This document shows, piece after piece, positions 28,007-36,455 of a stretch of DNA of 64,000 nucleotides (position 1 is the first letter of the stretch; the number at the start of each line of letters is the position of its first letter). Origin of the DNA: an uncultured Burkholderiaceae bacterium (GTDB lineage: Bacteria > Pseudomonadota > Gammaproteobacteria > Burkholderiales > Burkholderiaceae). Location: NCBI GenBank assembly GCA_937871985.1, contig CALMPB010000326.1:1-64000 (forward strand), given 5' to 3'. Both the position numbers and the translations under genes were made by a program. Under the pieces are notes generated by a model, which was not told the DNA's origin, did not search any database, and worked only from the letters and a program-made list of their open reading frames with translations.

Positions 28007-28555
28007 ATGCGACAAGGACTGTCCTTCAGCCACGTTGGCTTTTACGTGCAGGATATCAAAAAGATGGAGCATTTCTATCACGACCTGCTGGGCTTCTTCG
28101 TCACGGATCGCGGCACGCTGCCTGGGCCCAACGGCGATTTCAACCTGGTATTCCTTAGCCGCGACCCCGACGAACACCACCAAATCGTTCTGGCGACAGG
28201 CCGGCCCGACAACCTGTCCTTCAATATCATCAACCAGATTTCGCTGCGGGCCGACAGCCTGGCAACCCTCAAAAACCTGTACGCCAGGCTGCCTGCCACC
28301 GAAGCCAGCGATATCCATCCGGTCACGCACGGCAACGCCGTTTCCGTGTATTTCCGCGATCCCGAAGGCAATCGGCTCGAGCTGTTCATCGACACCCCGT
28401 GGTATGTGGATCAGCCCATGCGCGTGCCGGTCGATTTCAGCCTGTCCGACGACGAACTCATGAAAGCCGTCGAGGCCCATGCCCGCAAACTGCCCGGATT
28501 CCAGCCGCGCAGCCAATGGCGCGCGCGCATGGCCAGACTGATGGGCGTGGAATAG
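28007..28555 (+). CDS. VOC-family extradiol dioxygenase-like protein
   Basis: 182-residue one-module-pair VOC protein, probably a type I extradiol ring-cleavage dioxygenase. Candidate metal ligands are H9 (SHVGFYV), a His in HHQIVLA and Glu in NRLELFID. The ATG at 28007 has GGAG six bases upstream and is preferred over the ATG at 27986. The C-terminus carries an extra helical tail (SDDELMKAVEAHARKLPGF). Divergent pairing with a phenol hydroxylase suggests that it cleaves the catechol that enzyme makes. A glyoxalase-like isomerase remains possible. Confidence 0.8.
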   Translation: MRQGLSFSHVGFYVQDIKKMEHFYHDLLGFFVTDRGTLPGPNGDFNLVFLSRDPDEHHQIVLATGRPDNLSFNIINQISLRADSLATLKNLYARLPATEASDIHPVTHGNAVSVYFRDPEGNRLELFIDTPWYVDQPMRVPVDFSLSDDELMKAVEAHARKLPGFQPRSQWRARMARLMGVE

Positions 28556-28558
28556 CTT

Positions 28559-28927
28559 CTACCCGTTCGGGCCCTGGCCGGCCTGCACGTACACCCAGGC
28601 CCGCTTGCCCGACTTCAGCGCGACTTCGACCCGCTGATAATCACCCACCTCGTAGGCATCCGCCGCGGCCAGTTCTTGCGGCGTAATGCGGAACAACTGC
28701 CCGTCCACCTCGTCGTCCTGGTCATGGCTGGGGATGACCATGGGGTGCCGGTTCGTGCCGCTCTTGGCGATGACGTCTGGATCGGTGATTTCTATGAAAA
28801 CGCTTTTATAGCCAGGCATGCTGTCGCGCTGCCCATGCAGCAGGCGGCCGAAAGAGGCAAGCTGGACGCTTTCCAACTGCAAAGTGCCATACGAAAAAAG
28901 CAGGACGCAAGAGTCGTCGGAGTTCAT
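28559..28927 (-). CDS. gamma-glutamylcyclotransferase-like (GGCT/AIG2) protein
   Basis: 122-residue small beta-barrel protein of the GGCT fold. The substrate-loop motif FSYGTLQL lies near the N-terminus, and an acidic residue (E/D in QDDEVDGQLF) sits about where the family has its catalytic Glu. No clear ribosome site; a TTG at 28939 is an alternative start. It is 30 bp downstream of the dmeF stop on the same strand. Activity on glutathione-derived peptides is possible but not shown. Confidence 0.75.
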   Translation of the reverse strand: MNSDDSCVLLFSYGTLQLESVQLASFGRLLHGQRDSMPGYKSVFIEITDPDVIAKSGTNRHPMVIPSHDQDDEVDGQLFRITPQELAAADAYEVGDYQRVEVALKSGKRAWVYVQAGQGPNG

Positions 28928-28957
28928 GTCGATACGCAAAAAGTAAACGGCCGGCCT

Positions 28958-30067
28958 TCAGGCTTCGGCGGCAAGCCTGTTGATTTCCACCGTGATGTGG
29001 GCCAATTCGCTGTTCGCCTCGAGCCTGTGCCTGAAATACTCGGGGGTGACGTCGGCATCGGTGGCGACGCCGACGATGCAGGCGTATTTTCCTTTGCCGA
29101 CCCGCCATACGTGCAGGTCGTAGACCTCGGCGTCGATGGGTACGGCGGCAATGATTTCGCGTATTTTATGCACAATGGGCGCGTTCATTTCCGCGTCCAG
29201 CAAAATGCCGCCCGATTCCCGCAGCAAGCCGACGGCCCAGACCAGGACAACCACGGCGCCAGCCAGCCCCATGACGGGATCCAGCCAGCCCAGCCCAAGA
29301 AAGCGGCCGCCCAGCAAGGCGACAATGGCAAGCACCGACGTCGCGGCATCGGTCAGAACGTGCACATAGGCCGAACGCATGTTCAAGTCCTGGTGATCCG
29401 GCCCGCGCGGCCGTGTTCCCGCCTCGGCGCCGCTCGGGGCTGATGCCGCCCGCGCCGCTCCGCTGCCAAGGGCCCCCTGCGCGCAAGCGCCGTGCGCATG
29501 GACGTGGTCGTTGGCATGCTCATGCGCATGCGTATGATCCGGCTCGGTTGCCCGGCCATGCGAGTGATTGTGCGAGTGGCCATGATGAGCGTGCCCCGCG
29601 CCGTCCAGGCCCAGCATCCACACCGAGAGCAGGTTCACCAGCAAGCCGACCACCGCGATCAGGATGGCCTGATCATAATAGATGGGGCTGGGGCTGAGCA
29701 GCCGCTCGCCCGACTCGTAGACCATCAGGCCGGCAATCAGCACCAGCATGAGCGCGCTGGTATAGCCCCCAAGCACTTCGATCTTCCAGGTGCCGAAGGC
29801 AAAGCGCTGGTCGGACGCCAGCTTGCGCGCATACGCATAGGCGGTAACGGCCAGGCCCAGCGCCAAAGCATGGGAACTCATGTGCCAGCCGTCGGCCAGC
29901 AAGGCCATCGAGTTGTAATACCAGCCGCCGGCGATTTCGAAGACCATCATGACAAGGGTCAGTATCATCACGCGCAAGGCATTGCGCTCGGCCAGCGGGT
30001 TGCCTTCGTGAAACTGGTGGGAGGGTGCAAACCGGGAGGCGGCAGTGGATTTCTGCATGAAAATCAT
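28958..30067 (-). CDS. dmeF: cation diffusion facilitator, DmeF type
   Basis: 369-residue inner-membrane metal/proton antiporter with six helices. The helix-II metal site is LLADGWHMSSHALAL, the DGWHM pattern seen in Co/Ni-type DmeF. A very His-rich cytoplasmic loop of about 60 residues between helices IV and V repeats HxH units, and helix V carries HVLTDAATS. A C-terminal ferredoxin-like domain follows. Two ATGs (30067, 30058) compete and neither has a strong ribosome site. No dmeR-type regulator is adjacent. The promoter region carries an inverted repeat at 30125-30146. Confidence 0.88.
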   Translation of the reverse strand: MIFMQKSTAASRFAPSHQFHEGNPLAERNALRVMILTLVMMVFEIAGGWYYNSMALLADGWHMSSHALALGLAVTAYAYARKLASDQRFAFGTWKIEVLGGYTSALMLVLIAGLMVYESGERLLSPSPIYYDQAILIAVVGLLVNLLSVWMLGLDGAGHAHHGHSHNHSHGRATEPDHTHAHEHANDHVHAHGACAQGALGSGAARAASAPSGAEAGTRPRGPDHQDLNMRSAYVHVLTDAATSVLAIVALLGGRFLGLGWLDPVMGLAGAVVVLVWAVGLLRESGGILLDAEMNAPIVHKIREIIAAVPIDAEVYDLHVWRVGKGKYACIVGVATDADVTPEYFRHRLEANSELAHITVEINRLAAEA

Positions 30068-30124
30068 CGAAGTGAACAAGACTTCATATACTATAACTGC
30101 CCGCAAGCGCGGGCGGTGGAAACA

Positions 30125-30146
30125 TTCGAAGCGAAATAGCTTCGAA
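30125..30146. promoter_or_regulatory. inverted repeat between dmeF and flhE-like genes
   Basis: TTCGAAG, 8 bp, CTTCGAA is a perfect 7-bp inverted repeat in the 126-bp divergent gap. A second hairpin, CCCGC-AAG-CGCGGG, lies just to its left. Either could be an operator; no regulator is linked. Confidence 0.4.
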
Positions 30147-30193
30147 GCAAGCCGCAAAACGCTGCCCTCTCCATCCCGCCACCACGGAACCAC

Positions 30194-30658
30194 ATGAAAG
30201 TCATGCCGATCACCGCGCGATCCGCCTTTTGCCTGCTGGCCTTGCCGGTACTGCTGGCGTTTGCGCCCGCAAGCAAGGCAGGATCCGCCTCGTGGAGCAC
30301 AACACGCGTCAGTCCGGCCATCAGCCGCGGCGGCGCCGACATGGCCGTTGAATACTTTCCCGCCGACGCCTCGGCGCGCCCTGCAAGCTCCGCGACCATA
30401 AGCCGCGTGCACGCCAGCATTTCGTACGCGTCCCGCAGCGTCGTGCAAACCCGCTTGTGCTGGAACGGCACGGCAAGATGCGTCGCCCTCAAGGGCAACG
30501 CCATCAATACCAATGCCTTCAACGGGCTGAGCGCCGACAAGCCCATGTACCTCGTCCACGTCGCGCAAGGCGGCGATCCCCTGCCCGCTCCCGTATTCGT
30601 TCAGGGCAGCGTCGTCGTATGGTTCACTCCCGCCGCACCGTATTCGCCCACGCCGTAA
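30194..30658 (+). CDS. FlhE-like secreted protein, away from flagellar genes
   Basis: 154-residue protein with a signal peptide (about 1-29, ASKAG). The FlhE hallmarks are a WST/SxGG strand, then LCWNGTARCVALKG with the paired cysteines, NAFNGLSADKPMYLVHVAQG and the final VVVWF strand. FlhE is a periplasmic protein that in enterobacteria acts at the flagellar export apparatus. No flagellar gene is in the window; the gene lies between dmeF and a PPK2 gene. Family assignment rests on the cysteine motif and overall pattern. Confidence 0.7.
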   Translation: MKVMPITARSAFCLLALPVLLAFAPASKAGSASWSTTRVSPAISRGGADMAVEYFPADASARPASSATISRVHASISYASRSVVQTRLCWNGTARCVALKGNAINTNAFNGLSADKPMYLVHVAQGGDPLPAPVFVQGSVVVWFTPAAPYSPTP

Positions 30659-30697
30659 TGCAGCGCCCACGCCAGGAACTCAAGCAAACGGAGCCTT

Positions 30698-31591
30698 ATG
30701 AAAATCGATCTCGACGACTACCGAGTGCACGAGCACAAAACGATTCGGCTGGACGAAGCCCCGACCGGAATCAAGCCGCTCTACAAATCAAAAGACGACT
30801 ACAGCCAGAGCTTGCGCGAGCAGGTTGAAACGCTTGGCGAGCTTCAGGAGAAACTCTACGCCTCGGGCCAGTACGCCATTCTGATCATTTTCCAGGCCAT
30901 GGATGCGGCCGGCAAGGACAGCACCATCAAGGCGGTCATGTCGGGCATCAACCCACAGGGCTGCCAGGTTTCCAGCTTCAAGCAGCCGACCGCGCTCGAA
31001 CTCAGGCACGATTTTTTATGGCGCGCGGTCCAGCGGCTGCCCGAGCGCGGCATGATCGGCATTTTCAACCGCTCATACTATGAAGAAGTTCTGATTGCGC
31101 GCGTCCACCCCGCCCTGCTCCTGGCCCAGAACATACCCGATGCCCTGGCCAAGGACGAATCCATCTGGGAACAGCGCTATCGATCCATCAACGAACTGGA
31201 AAGCCATCTGGCCCGCAACGGTACCCGCATCGTCAAGTTCTTTCTGCACGTTTCCGAGGAAGAACAAAGAAAGCGGCTCCTGGAGCGCGTGGAGGTTCCC
31301 GAAAAAAACTGGAAATTCAACCTCGGCGACCTGGACGAACGCCGGTTCTGGCCGGACTACATGGCCGCCTACGAAAAATGCCTGAACGCCACCAGCACGT
31401 CCGAAGCCCCCTGGCATGTCATTCCCGCCGACGATAAAAACACGATGCGCTTGATCGTCTCGGAAATCATCATCGACACGCTCAAGGAACTGCGGCTTGC
31501 CTACCCTTCGCTGGACGAAACCCGCCTCAGGCAATTGGACGAAGGCCGGGCCAGGCTGAAGGAAGACAAGCGAAAGGCAGACAAACCATAG
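30698..31591 (+). CDS. polyphosphate kinase 2 family (PPK2) phosphotransferase
   Basis: 297-residue P-loop enzyme that moves phosphate between polyphosphate and nucleotides. Walker A is QAMDAAGKDSTIK, the lid Arg motif and Walker B FNRSYYEEVLI follow, and WKFNLGDLDERRFW is typical of PPK2. Length and motifs fit polyphosphate:AMP/ADP phosphotransferases (class III); exact nucleotide preference is uncertain. It starts 39 bp after the FlhE-like stop, so co-transcription is possible. Confidence 0.92.
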   Translation: MKIDLDDYRVHEHKTIRLDEAPTGIKPLYKSKDDYSQSLREQVETLGELQEKLYASGQYAILIIFQAMDAAGKDSTIKAVMSGINPQGCQVSSFKQPTALELRHDFLWRAVQRLPERGMIGIFNRSYYEEVLIARVHPALLLAQNIPDALAKDESIWEQRYRSINELESHLARNGTRIVKFFLHVSEEEQRKRLLERVEVPEKNWKFNLGDLDERRFWPDYMAAYEKCLNATSTSEAPWHVIPADDKNTMRLIVSEIIIDTLKELRLAYPSLDETRLRQLDEGRARLKEDKRKADKP

Positions 31592-31639
31592 CCGAACCAG
31601 ATTGCGACCAGCCGCCTCCCAAAGGAGACTCGTGCGGGT

Positions 31640-33694
31640 CTAGCTGGGTTGCACGGAACTCGCCGCCGGCGGCGCCGCCAGGGAACCGCCGGCCGTTCCG
31701 CCAGCCTCGGGTTTCCAGCCGACAGGCAGCGTTGCGTTTTGCAGTGGGGGCTTGGCGGTACCCGGCGCCGGGGCCGGGACGGGTTCGGTATAGGACTCGC
31801 CGCCCGTGCCCGGCGGCGCGGCCAAAAGCCGGGGCGGCGTCCAGACTCCGCTCACACGTTTCCATAGCCAGTACGTCTGGCTGACATCGCTGCTGCGCGA
31901 AACCAGAATCAGTTGCCCATCGACCGTGCGCAAAGCGGGCGCCGACTTCGCGTTGACGCCCACCGTCGTCACGCCTTGCGCTTCGTACAGGATCAGTGAA
32001 CCGCCCACCCGTTCCAGGGCCGCAACCGCAACCCGCCCATACTCATTGAGTCCGATGGCGGGACGCCCCACGTAGCTGAATCCCAGGTTCTGCGGCACAC
32101 CCCATCGGAAACGCCCACGCAGGCCCGGTTCGCGAACCATGCGCATCATGTCGCCGGAGCGCAGATCCCGCCAATACAGCTCGATGGCTCCCTTGGCGTT
32201 GCGCATGGCGGCCAACCCTCCCGCAGAGCGAGCCAGAGGCAGCTTGCGCCAGGCTTCCCACGCATCGGGGTTGCTTGCGTTTTGGGTGGTGATCCAAAGC
32301 CGGCCGGCCCGATCGCCGGCAAACACCGCGGCCCGGCCGTCGCCGGTCAGGGCGAAAGCCGGCCCACGCAGCATGCCGGCCAGGACGGGCAAGACCGAGC
32401 ACGGCAGGCCGAGATGCCCATCGTGAGCAATGCCCGGGCAATAACGCAAGCGGTCATCGTCGCCCAGAATCAGGAATGCCGGCTTGCCGTCGCTTTGGGC
32501 CAGCACCCGGGGCAAGTGGAGGCTTCGCATCCCCGGCACCAGCCGCCAGGCCAGCCACTCCGGCCCCGCCTGCCGGCTTTTTATCCATAGCTGGCCCGTC
32601 GCATCGCGCGTCATGATCCCCGCCGCGCCATCGGCCCAGTTGAACGCCACCACGCCATCGGCGGTGCGTCCGCCCAAAGGCTCCCAGCGAGGATCGCGGC
32701 CCAGCAGCACATTGGCGGCGCTGTTCTGCTCGCCCGTCGTAAACAACAGGTAGCTGCCGTGCCCCGTTCCCGCCAGAGCCGGCGGCACATCGTGACGTAC
32801 CACATAGTAGGTGCGCTGCACCCAGGACGCCGCGGTTCCCAGCGGCTCTTTGCATACGGCGGGTTCTGGACAGTATTGGTAATCGTCCTGGGCATAACGC
32901 TTGAACGCCGCGACCTTGGACGCGATTTCCGCCGTGGTCAGGTTGGCCCCCCGCTCTTGCGTCGGGTAGTCGACGTAGGCCGCTTCATCGTAGTTGCCCG
33001 GCGCCAGCAGCATGGCGTCGCGCACCAGTTTCGCGCTGGCGATATGGTCGGGATGATCGTGGCCGATGCAGCGCCAGCAAAGCGACGTATACGGTATGGC
33101 AATCGAATCGTCCATATGCCGGATGATGGTCGGCTGGAAGTCGGCGATCATGGCGGCCAGGGCGGCCACCAGATCGGCGCGCGTATAGCTTTCGTTGTAG
33201 GGGCCCAGGGCCTTGGCGCTGGTTCCCTTGACGGACTCGACGCGGCTCAGCGGCGTCAGGCTGCCCCAGCCCTTGCCCAGCCAGGGGTCTTCAAGGCGCA
33301 TGTGGATCAGGACGACTTTGGGATTGGCATTGAGCGAGAACCGGGCCTGGTGCCGGCCGCCGTATTTCACGACGGATTCGGTCCAGTTGTCGCTGTCGTC
33401 GGCCATGACGGCATAGGCGGCGCGCACGCCCCGCGCGCGGCCCAGCATGTAGCCCATGCCCTCGCCCCGCTCGGCGGCAGTAAGGTAAACCGTTTCCACG
33501 CAGCCGCCGGCATCGATGGTCTGATCGATGTCGGGATTCATGAACAACAGATCGTCGTCCTGGTGCGCAACGAAGATCAGGTTTTTCATGCCGTGGCATT
33601 CGGCCAGCGTGGGTCCGGCCCATGCGCCCGGCAATGCCAATACCCACAACAACGCACAGCGCACCGCCGCTTTCAGACAAGACCGCGAGTTCAC
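31640..33694 (-). CDS. secreted PIG-L deacetylase with C-terminal beta-propeller-like domain
   Basis: 684-residue exported protein with a signal peptide (residues 1-26, AWA). A PIG-L/LmbE domain (about 36-270) has the metal motif A-H44-Q-D-D-D and the distal GHDHPDH. About 330 residues of repeated strands of the kind AVFAGDRAGRLWITTQN follow, resembling PLL-type lectin propellers, then a Pro/Ala-rich tail. It would remove acetyl groups from an N-acetylated sugar outside the cytoplasm. The start is GTG with AAAGGA upstream, 9 bp behind the RES toxin stop. Confidence 0.87.
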   Translation of the reverse strand: MNSRSCLKAAVRCALLWVLALPGAWAGPTLAECHGMKNLIFVAHQDDDLLFMNPDIDQTIDAGGCVETVYLTAAERGEGMGYMLGRARGVRAAYAVMADDSDNWTESVVKYGGRHQARFSLNANPKVVLIHMRLEDPWLGKGWGSLTPLSRVESVKGTSAKALGPYNESYTRADLVAALAAMIADFQPTIIRHMDDSIAIPYTSLCWRCIGHDHPDHIASAKLVRDAMLLAPGNYDEAAYVDYPTQERGANLTTAEIASKVAAFKRYAQDDYQYCPEPAVCKEPLGTAASWVQRTYYVVRHDVPPALAGTGHGSYLLFTTGEQNSAANVLLGRDPRWEPLGGRTADGVVAFNWADGAAGIMTRDATGQLWIKSRQAGPEWLAWRLVPGMRSLHLPRVLAQSDGKPAFLILGDDDRLRYCPGIAHDGHLGLPCSVLPVLAGMLRGPAFALTGDGRAAVFAGDRAGRLWITTQNASNPDAWEAWRKLPLARSAGGLAAMRNAKGAIELYWRDLRSGDMMRMVREPGLRGRFRWGVPQNLGFSYVGRPAIGLNEYGRVAVAALERVGGSLILYEAQGVTTVGVNAKSAPALRTVDGQLILVSRSSDVSQTYWLWKRVSGVWTPPRLLAAPPGTGGESYTEPVPAPAPGTAKPPLQNATLPVGWKPEAGGTAGGSLAAPPAASSVQPS

Positions 33695-33703
33695 GAATAT
33701 CCT

Positions 33704-34396
33704 TTAGCTCAAGGTTGAAACCGCCGGTACGGGCGACCCCGACCAAGTCAGTTGAAATGTCGCGCCGCGGCGGACGTTGTTCACCAATGCGGGCCGAAAA
33801 CAGGCCAGATTGACGCCGCCCTGACGGCGCACGCTGGGATAGACGATGCCCATGGAGCCCGCCTCCAGAAGCCGCTCGGCCAGGGCCTGGGATGCAATAT
33901 AGCTGTCGGGCGACAGGCAGCCCGCAAACCGCGGCGCATTGCGAAGATCGTGGAACTGGCTGGAAAAGTCGGCCAGAAATGCCTGGTAGGCCACGCTGTC
34001 CTGGAAATAGCCGATCTCGGAATATTCGACCGATTTATGAAAGACGATTTCCGCCATGGCGGTGTCGAGGTCGAAGGCGCAATACCAGGCGCCCCGGTCA
34101 CCGCCGTTGAACCGGCTGCCTTCGGGGCGCGGATAGGTATAGGCGGCATTGACGATGCGGAAACAGGGAACGCCGAACACCAGTTCGTCGACGCCGATTC
34201 CCGCCAGCCCTCCGCGCTCGCCCATGAGACGATGATTGGTAGCGTTGTCCAGATCGAACAAGTCTTTGAGATGCGCGTCGTTGTCGGACAGCGGCGCCAG
34301 GACGGAATCCTCGAGATCGGCGAATCGCGAAGGCAGCAGCCGGTAGGTGTCGAATTGCCGCAATAACGACAAAGGCGGTTCAGCCGCAGCCCTCAT
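33704..34396 (-). CDS. RES-domain toxin
   Basis: 230-residue RES (Arg-Glu-Ser) family toxin; characterised members degrade NAD+. The RES core is seen in SRFNGGDRGAWYCAFDLDTAMAEIVFH, where conserved Arg and Glu lie, with a conserved Ser later (YPSVRRQGG). The ATG at 34396 shares one base with the antitoxin TGA (TGATG), fixing the start against a longer reading to 34639. Upstream partner is the Xre-like antitoxin. Confidence 0.9.
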   Translation of the reverse strand: MRAAAEPPLSLLRQFDTYRLLPSRFADLEDSVLAPLSDNDAHLKDLFDLDNATNHRLMGERGGLAGIGVDELVFGVPCFRIVNAAYTYPRPEGSRFNGGDRGAWYCAFDLDTAMAEIVFHKSVEYSEIGYFQDSVAYQAFLADFSSQFHDLRNAPRFAGCLSPDSYIASQALAERLLEAGSMGIVYPSVRRQGGVNLACFRPALVNNVRRGATFQLTWSGSPVPAVSTLS

Positions 34397-34833
34397 CAAA
34401 CCCCGCCCCGCCGCGCATCGAGCAGCCTGCGCACGGTTTGCATGGCCAGCAGCCCACCCTCCTGCATGTACTCGAGCGGCGTGCGGCCCGAGAAAATGAC
34501 ATTGCTGTTGGGCAGCTTGACCCAGCGATCGGCCAGGTCGTCGCCATACAGAATATGCAGGGCTTTGTAGATTCCGAGCAAATAGGAAACCCGCGTGATG
34601 CGATCCACCTCGAGCAGGCGTCCGGGCTTTTTCTTCCACTCGTAAAACGCGCTGCTGGAAATGCCACCAAGCAGCACGCAGGCTTCTTCGTCGCGCAGGC
34701 CCCAGGCCTGCGCCAGCTTGAAGAAACCCTTCAGCGCGGACTTGGACAGGCGCTCGCGCGCCGCGCGGGAGTTCAAGTCGACGACGGTGGCGGGCTCGAA
34801 GCGGCTGACTGGATAGGTATAGGCAAGTTCCAT
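34396..34833 (-). CDS. Xre/ParS-type antitoxin of RES toxin
   Basis: 145-residue antitoxin with an N-terminal Xre-like helix-turn-helix (LGGISSSAFYEWKKKPGRLL) and a C-terminal MbcA/ParS toxin-binding domain (NSNVIFSGRTPLEYMQEGGL). The ATG at 34833 has GGAG seven bases upstream. It neutralises the RES protein and probably represses its own promoter, since three TCCATNATGGA-like repeats surround the -10 and start codon. Confidence 0.9.
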   Translation of the reverse strand: MELAYTYPVSRFEPATVVDLNSRAARERLSKSALKGFFKLAQAWGLRDEEACVLLGGISSSAFYEWKKKPGRLLEVDRITRVSYLLGIYKALHILYGDDLADRWVKLPNSNVIFSGRTPLEYMQEGGLLAMQTVRRLLDARRGGV

Positions 34834-34886
34834 AATGGATACTCCAATTATGGACAAATTATACTCCCATTATGGAGCCGTGTGAA
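34829..34886 (-). promoter_or_regulatory. antitoxin promoter with three operator repeats
   Basis: Minus-strand -35 TTCACA (34886-34881) and -10 TATAAT (34863-34858), 17-bp spacer. Two direct copies of ACTCC[A/C]ATTATGGA (34841-34854 and 34863-34876, 22 bp apart) and a third near-palindrome TCCATAATGGA (34829-34839) overlap the -10, leader and start codon. This fits autorepression by the Xre antitoxin. Confidence 0.75.
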
Positions 34887-34944
34887 TATACCCGCCTGGC
34901 GGATCCGTCCCGGCGCACCCGGGCGCTTTTGCGGAAGCGCGGCA

Positions 34945-35289
34945 TCAAAGAATGGCGTCGACCTCGTTGGCCGGGCGGCAAAGCCGCACGCCCTTGTCGG
35001 TGACGACAAAGGGCCTGTTCATCAGGATGGGATGCGCCACGATGGCATCGATCAGTTGATCGTCGTTCAGGGTCTCGTCGTCGAGCCCCAATTCCTGATA
35101 GATCGCCTCTTTGCTGCGCATCGCTCCGCGCACGGTCAGCCCCGCATCCTTGATGAGGGCGACCAACTCGTCGCGGCTTGGAGGGGTTTTGAGATATTCG
35201 ATGATTTCGGGCTTCAGCCCGCGCTCTTCCAGAATCTGCAACGTGGTGCGCGAAGTTCCGCAGCGGGGATTGTGATAGATTTTGAGCAT
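34945..35289 (-). CDS. arsC: arsenate reductase ArsC (glutaredoxin-coupled type)
   Basis: 114-residue thioredoxin-fold arsenate reductase with catalytic C10 in NPRCGTSR. The three-Arg arsenate site is partly visible in RGAMR, NRPFVV and GVRLCRP. No other ars gene adjoins it, so it may be a chromosomal ArsC/YfgD-like copy. It lies 111 bp upstream of the antitoxin start on the same strand. Confidence 0.9.
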   Translation of the reverse strand: MLKIYHNPRCGTSRTTLQILEERGLKPEIIEYLKTPPSRDELVALIKDAGLTVRGAMRSKEAIYQELGLDDETLNDDQLIDAIVAHPILMNRPFVVTDKGVRLCRPANEVDAIL

Positions 35290-35453
35290 GATCCGATAAA
35301 TGAAGAAGAAAGATTCGAGGCATGCGCACTATAGCAATCTCTGGCTCCCTCCGGCAAACAGCGAGGCCGCGATGCGCCGACTCTCTGGACGCCGACCATG
35401 AGTTAGTGTTTTTCTGTATTGCTAGGCCGCCAGGCTTCCTATATCTTTAGCAT

Positions 35454-35475
35454 CTAAAAGTTTTATACCTAAAAC
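35454..35475. promoter_or_regulatory. repeats upstream of livH (cluster B)
   Basis: CTAAAA occurs at 35454-35459 and 35469-35474, and GTTTTA-TACC-TAAAAC (35460-35475) is a perfect 6-bp inverted repeat. They lie about 60 bp before the livH start in the 245-bp gap after arsC. They may be an operator for cluster B transport genes. Confidence 0.35.
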
Positions 35476-35534
35476 AATAAGCCGCTGCCATAAACACTAC
35501 GCCGAATCGCCGGCGCGCGGCCGGAGACCCATGC

Positions 35535-36455
35535 ATGGACCTTACCCTGCTCGTCAATCTCGTCCTCAACGGATTGCAATTCGGATTGATGCTGTTTTTG
35601 CTGGCCGCCGGCCTGACGCTGGTATTCGGCATCATGGACTTCATCAATCTGGCGCATGGTTCGCTGTACATGCTGGGCGCCTACTTCGCGGCTTCCTTTA
35701 CCTTGCTGACCGGCTCGTTCTGGCTGGGTCTGCTGCTTTCCATCGGCGCCACCATGATCGTGGGCGTCATCCTGGAAATCCTCGTGTTCCGCCGGCTCTA
35801 CCAGCGCAACCACATGTCGCAGGTGTTGGCCACGTTCGCCCTCATCCTCATATTCAATGAAGGCGCGCGCATCGTCTGGGGCGAGCAGCCCTTGCGGCTG
35901 TCCACGCCCGAACTCATCTCCAGGCCCATCCAGCTATGGCAGGGCTTCGACTACTCGTCGTTCAGGCTGTTCATCATCGCCGTGGGCCTGGTCATCGCCC
36001 TGCTCATGTACCTTGTCGTCACCAAGACACGCATCGGCATGCTGGTGCGGGCCGGCGCCTCGAACCGCGAAATGGCCACGGCCATGGGCGCCAACATCAA
36101 GCTCATCTTCACCCTGGTATTCGGCGTCGGGGCGGCCCTGTGCGCCGTGGCCGGCGCTTTGCTGGGCAGCATATTGTCCGTGCAGGTGGGCATGGGCGAA
36201 AGCATACTCATCCTGGCTTTCGTCGTCATTGTCGTGGGCGGCATCGGCTCCATACGCGGCGCCCTCATCGGCTCCATCCTGGTCGGCTGCGTCGATACCG
36301 TCAGCCGCACACTGCTGCCCACGCTGTTCCGCAGCTTCCTGCCCGCCGACGTGGCCTCCAACCTGGGGCCGGCGCTCGCATCCATTCTTATCTACGTCCT
36401 GATGGCCGGCGTCCTGTTCTTCAAGCCCGAAGGCCTTTTCCCCGCACAAAGCTGA
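35535..36455 (+). CDS. livH: LivH-type ABC permease (cluster B)
   Basis: 306-residue inner-membrane permease of the branched-chain/aromatic acid ABC family, about eight helices. The LivH N-terminus QLVLNGLQFGLMLFLLAAGLTLVFGIMDFINLAHGS-type region and a late GIGSIRGALIG loop identify it. The ATG follows GGAGACC. It overlaps the next gene by TGATG. It belongs to a livHMGF set whose binding protein is at 40167, beyond an AraC gene. Substrate probably the aromatic compound oxidised by cluster B. Confidence 0.93.
   Translation: MDLTLLVNLVLNGLQFGLMLFLLAAGLTLVFGIMDFINLAHGSLYMLGAYFAASFTLLTGSFWLGLLLSIGATMIVGVILEILVFRRLYQRNHMSQVLATFALILIFNEGARIVWGEQPLRLSTPELISRPIQLWQGFDYSSFRLFIIAVGLVIALLMYLVVTKTRIGMLVRAGASNREMATAMGANIKLIFTLVFGVGAALCAVAGALLGSILSVQVGMGESILILAFVVIVVGGIGSIRGALIGSILVGCVDTVSRTLLPTLFRSFLPADVASNLGPALASILIYVLMAGVLFFKPEGLFPAQS

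Noticed and set aside
29470..29600. Repeat-like cat/gtg-rich DNA resembling a short tandem array
   Set aside because: It encodes the His-rich loop of the metal exporter and the units are irregular; not a CRISPR array or satellite.
28958..30670. 570-codon reading of the DmeF gene
   Set aside because: The first 200 codons run antisense through the flhE-like gene and its promoter; the membrane protein begins at 30067 or 30058.
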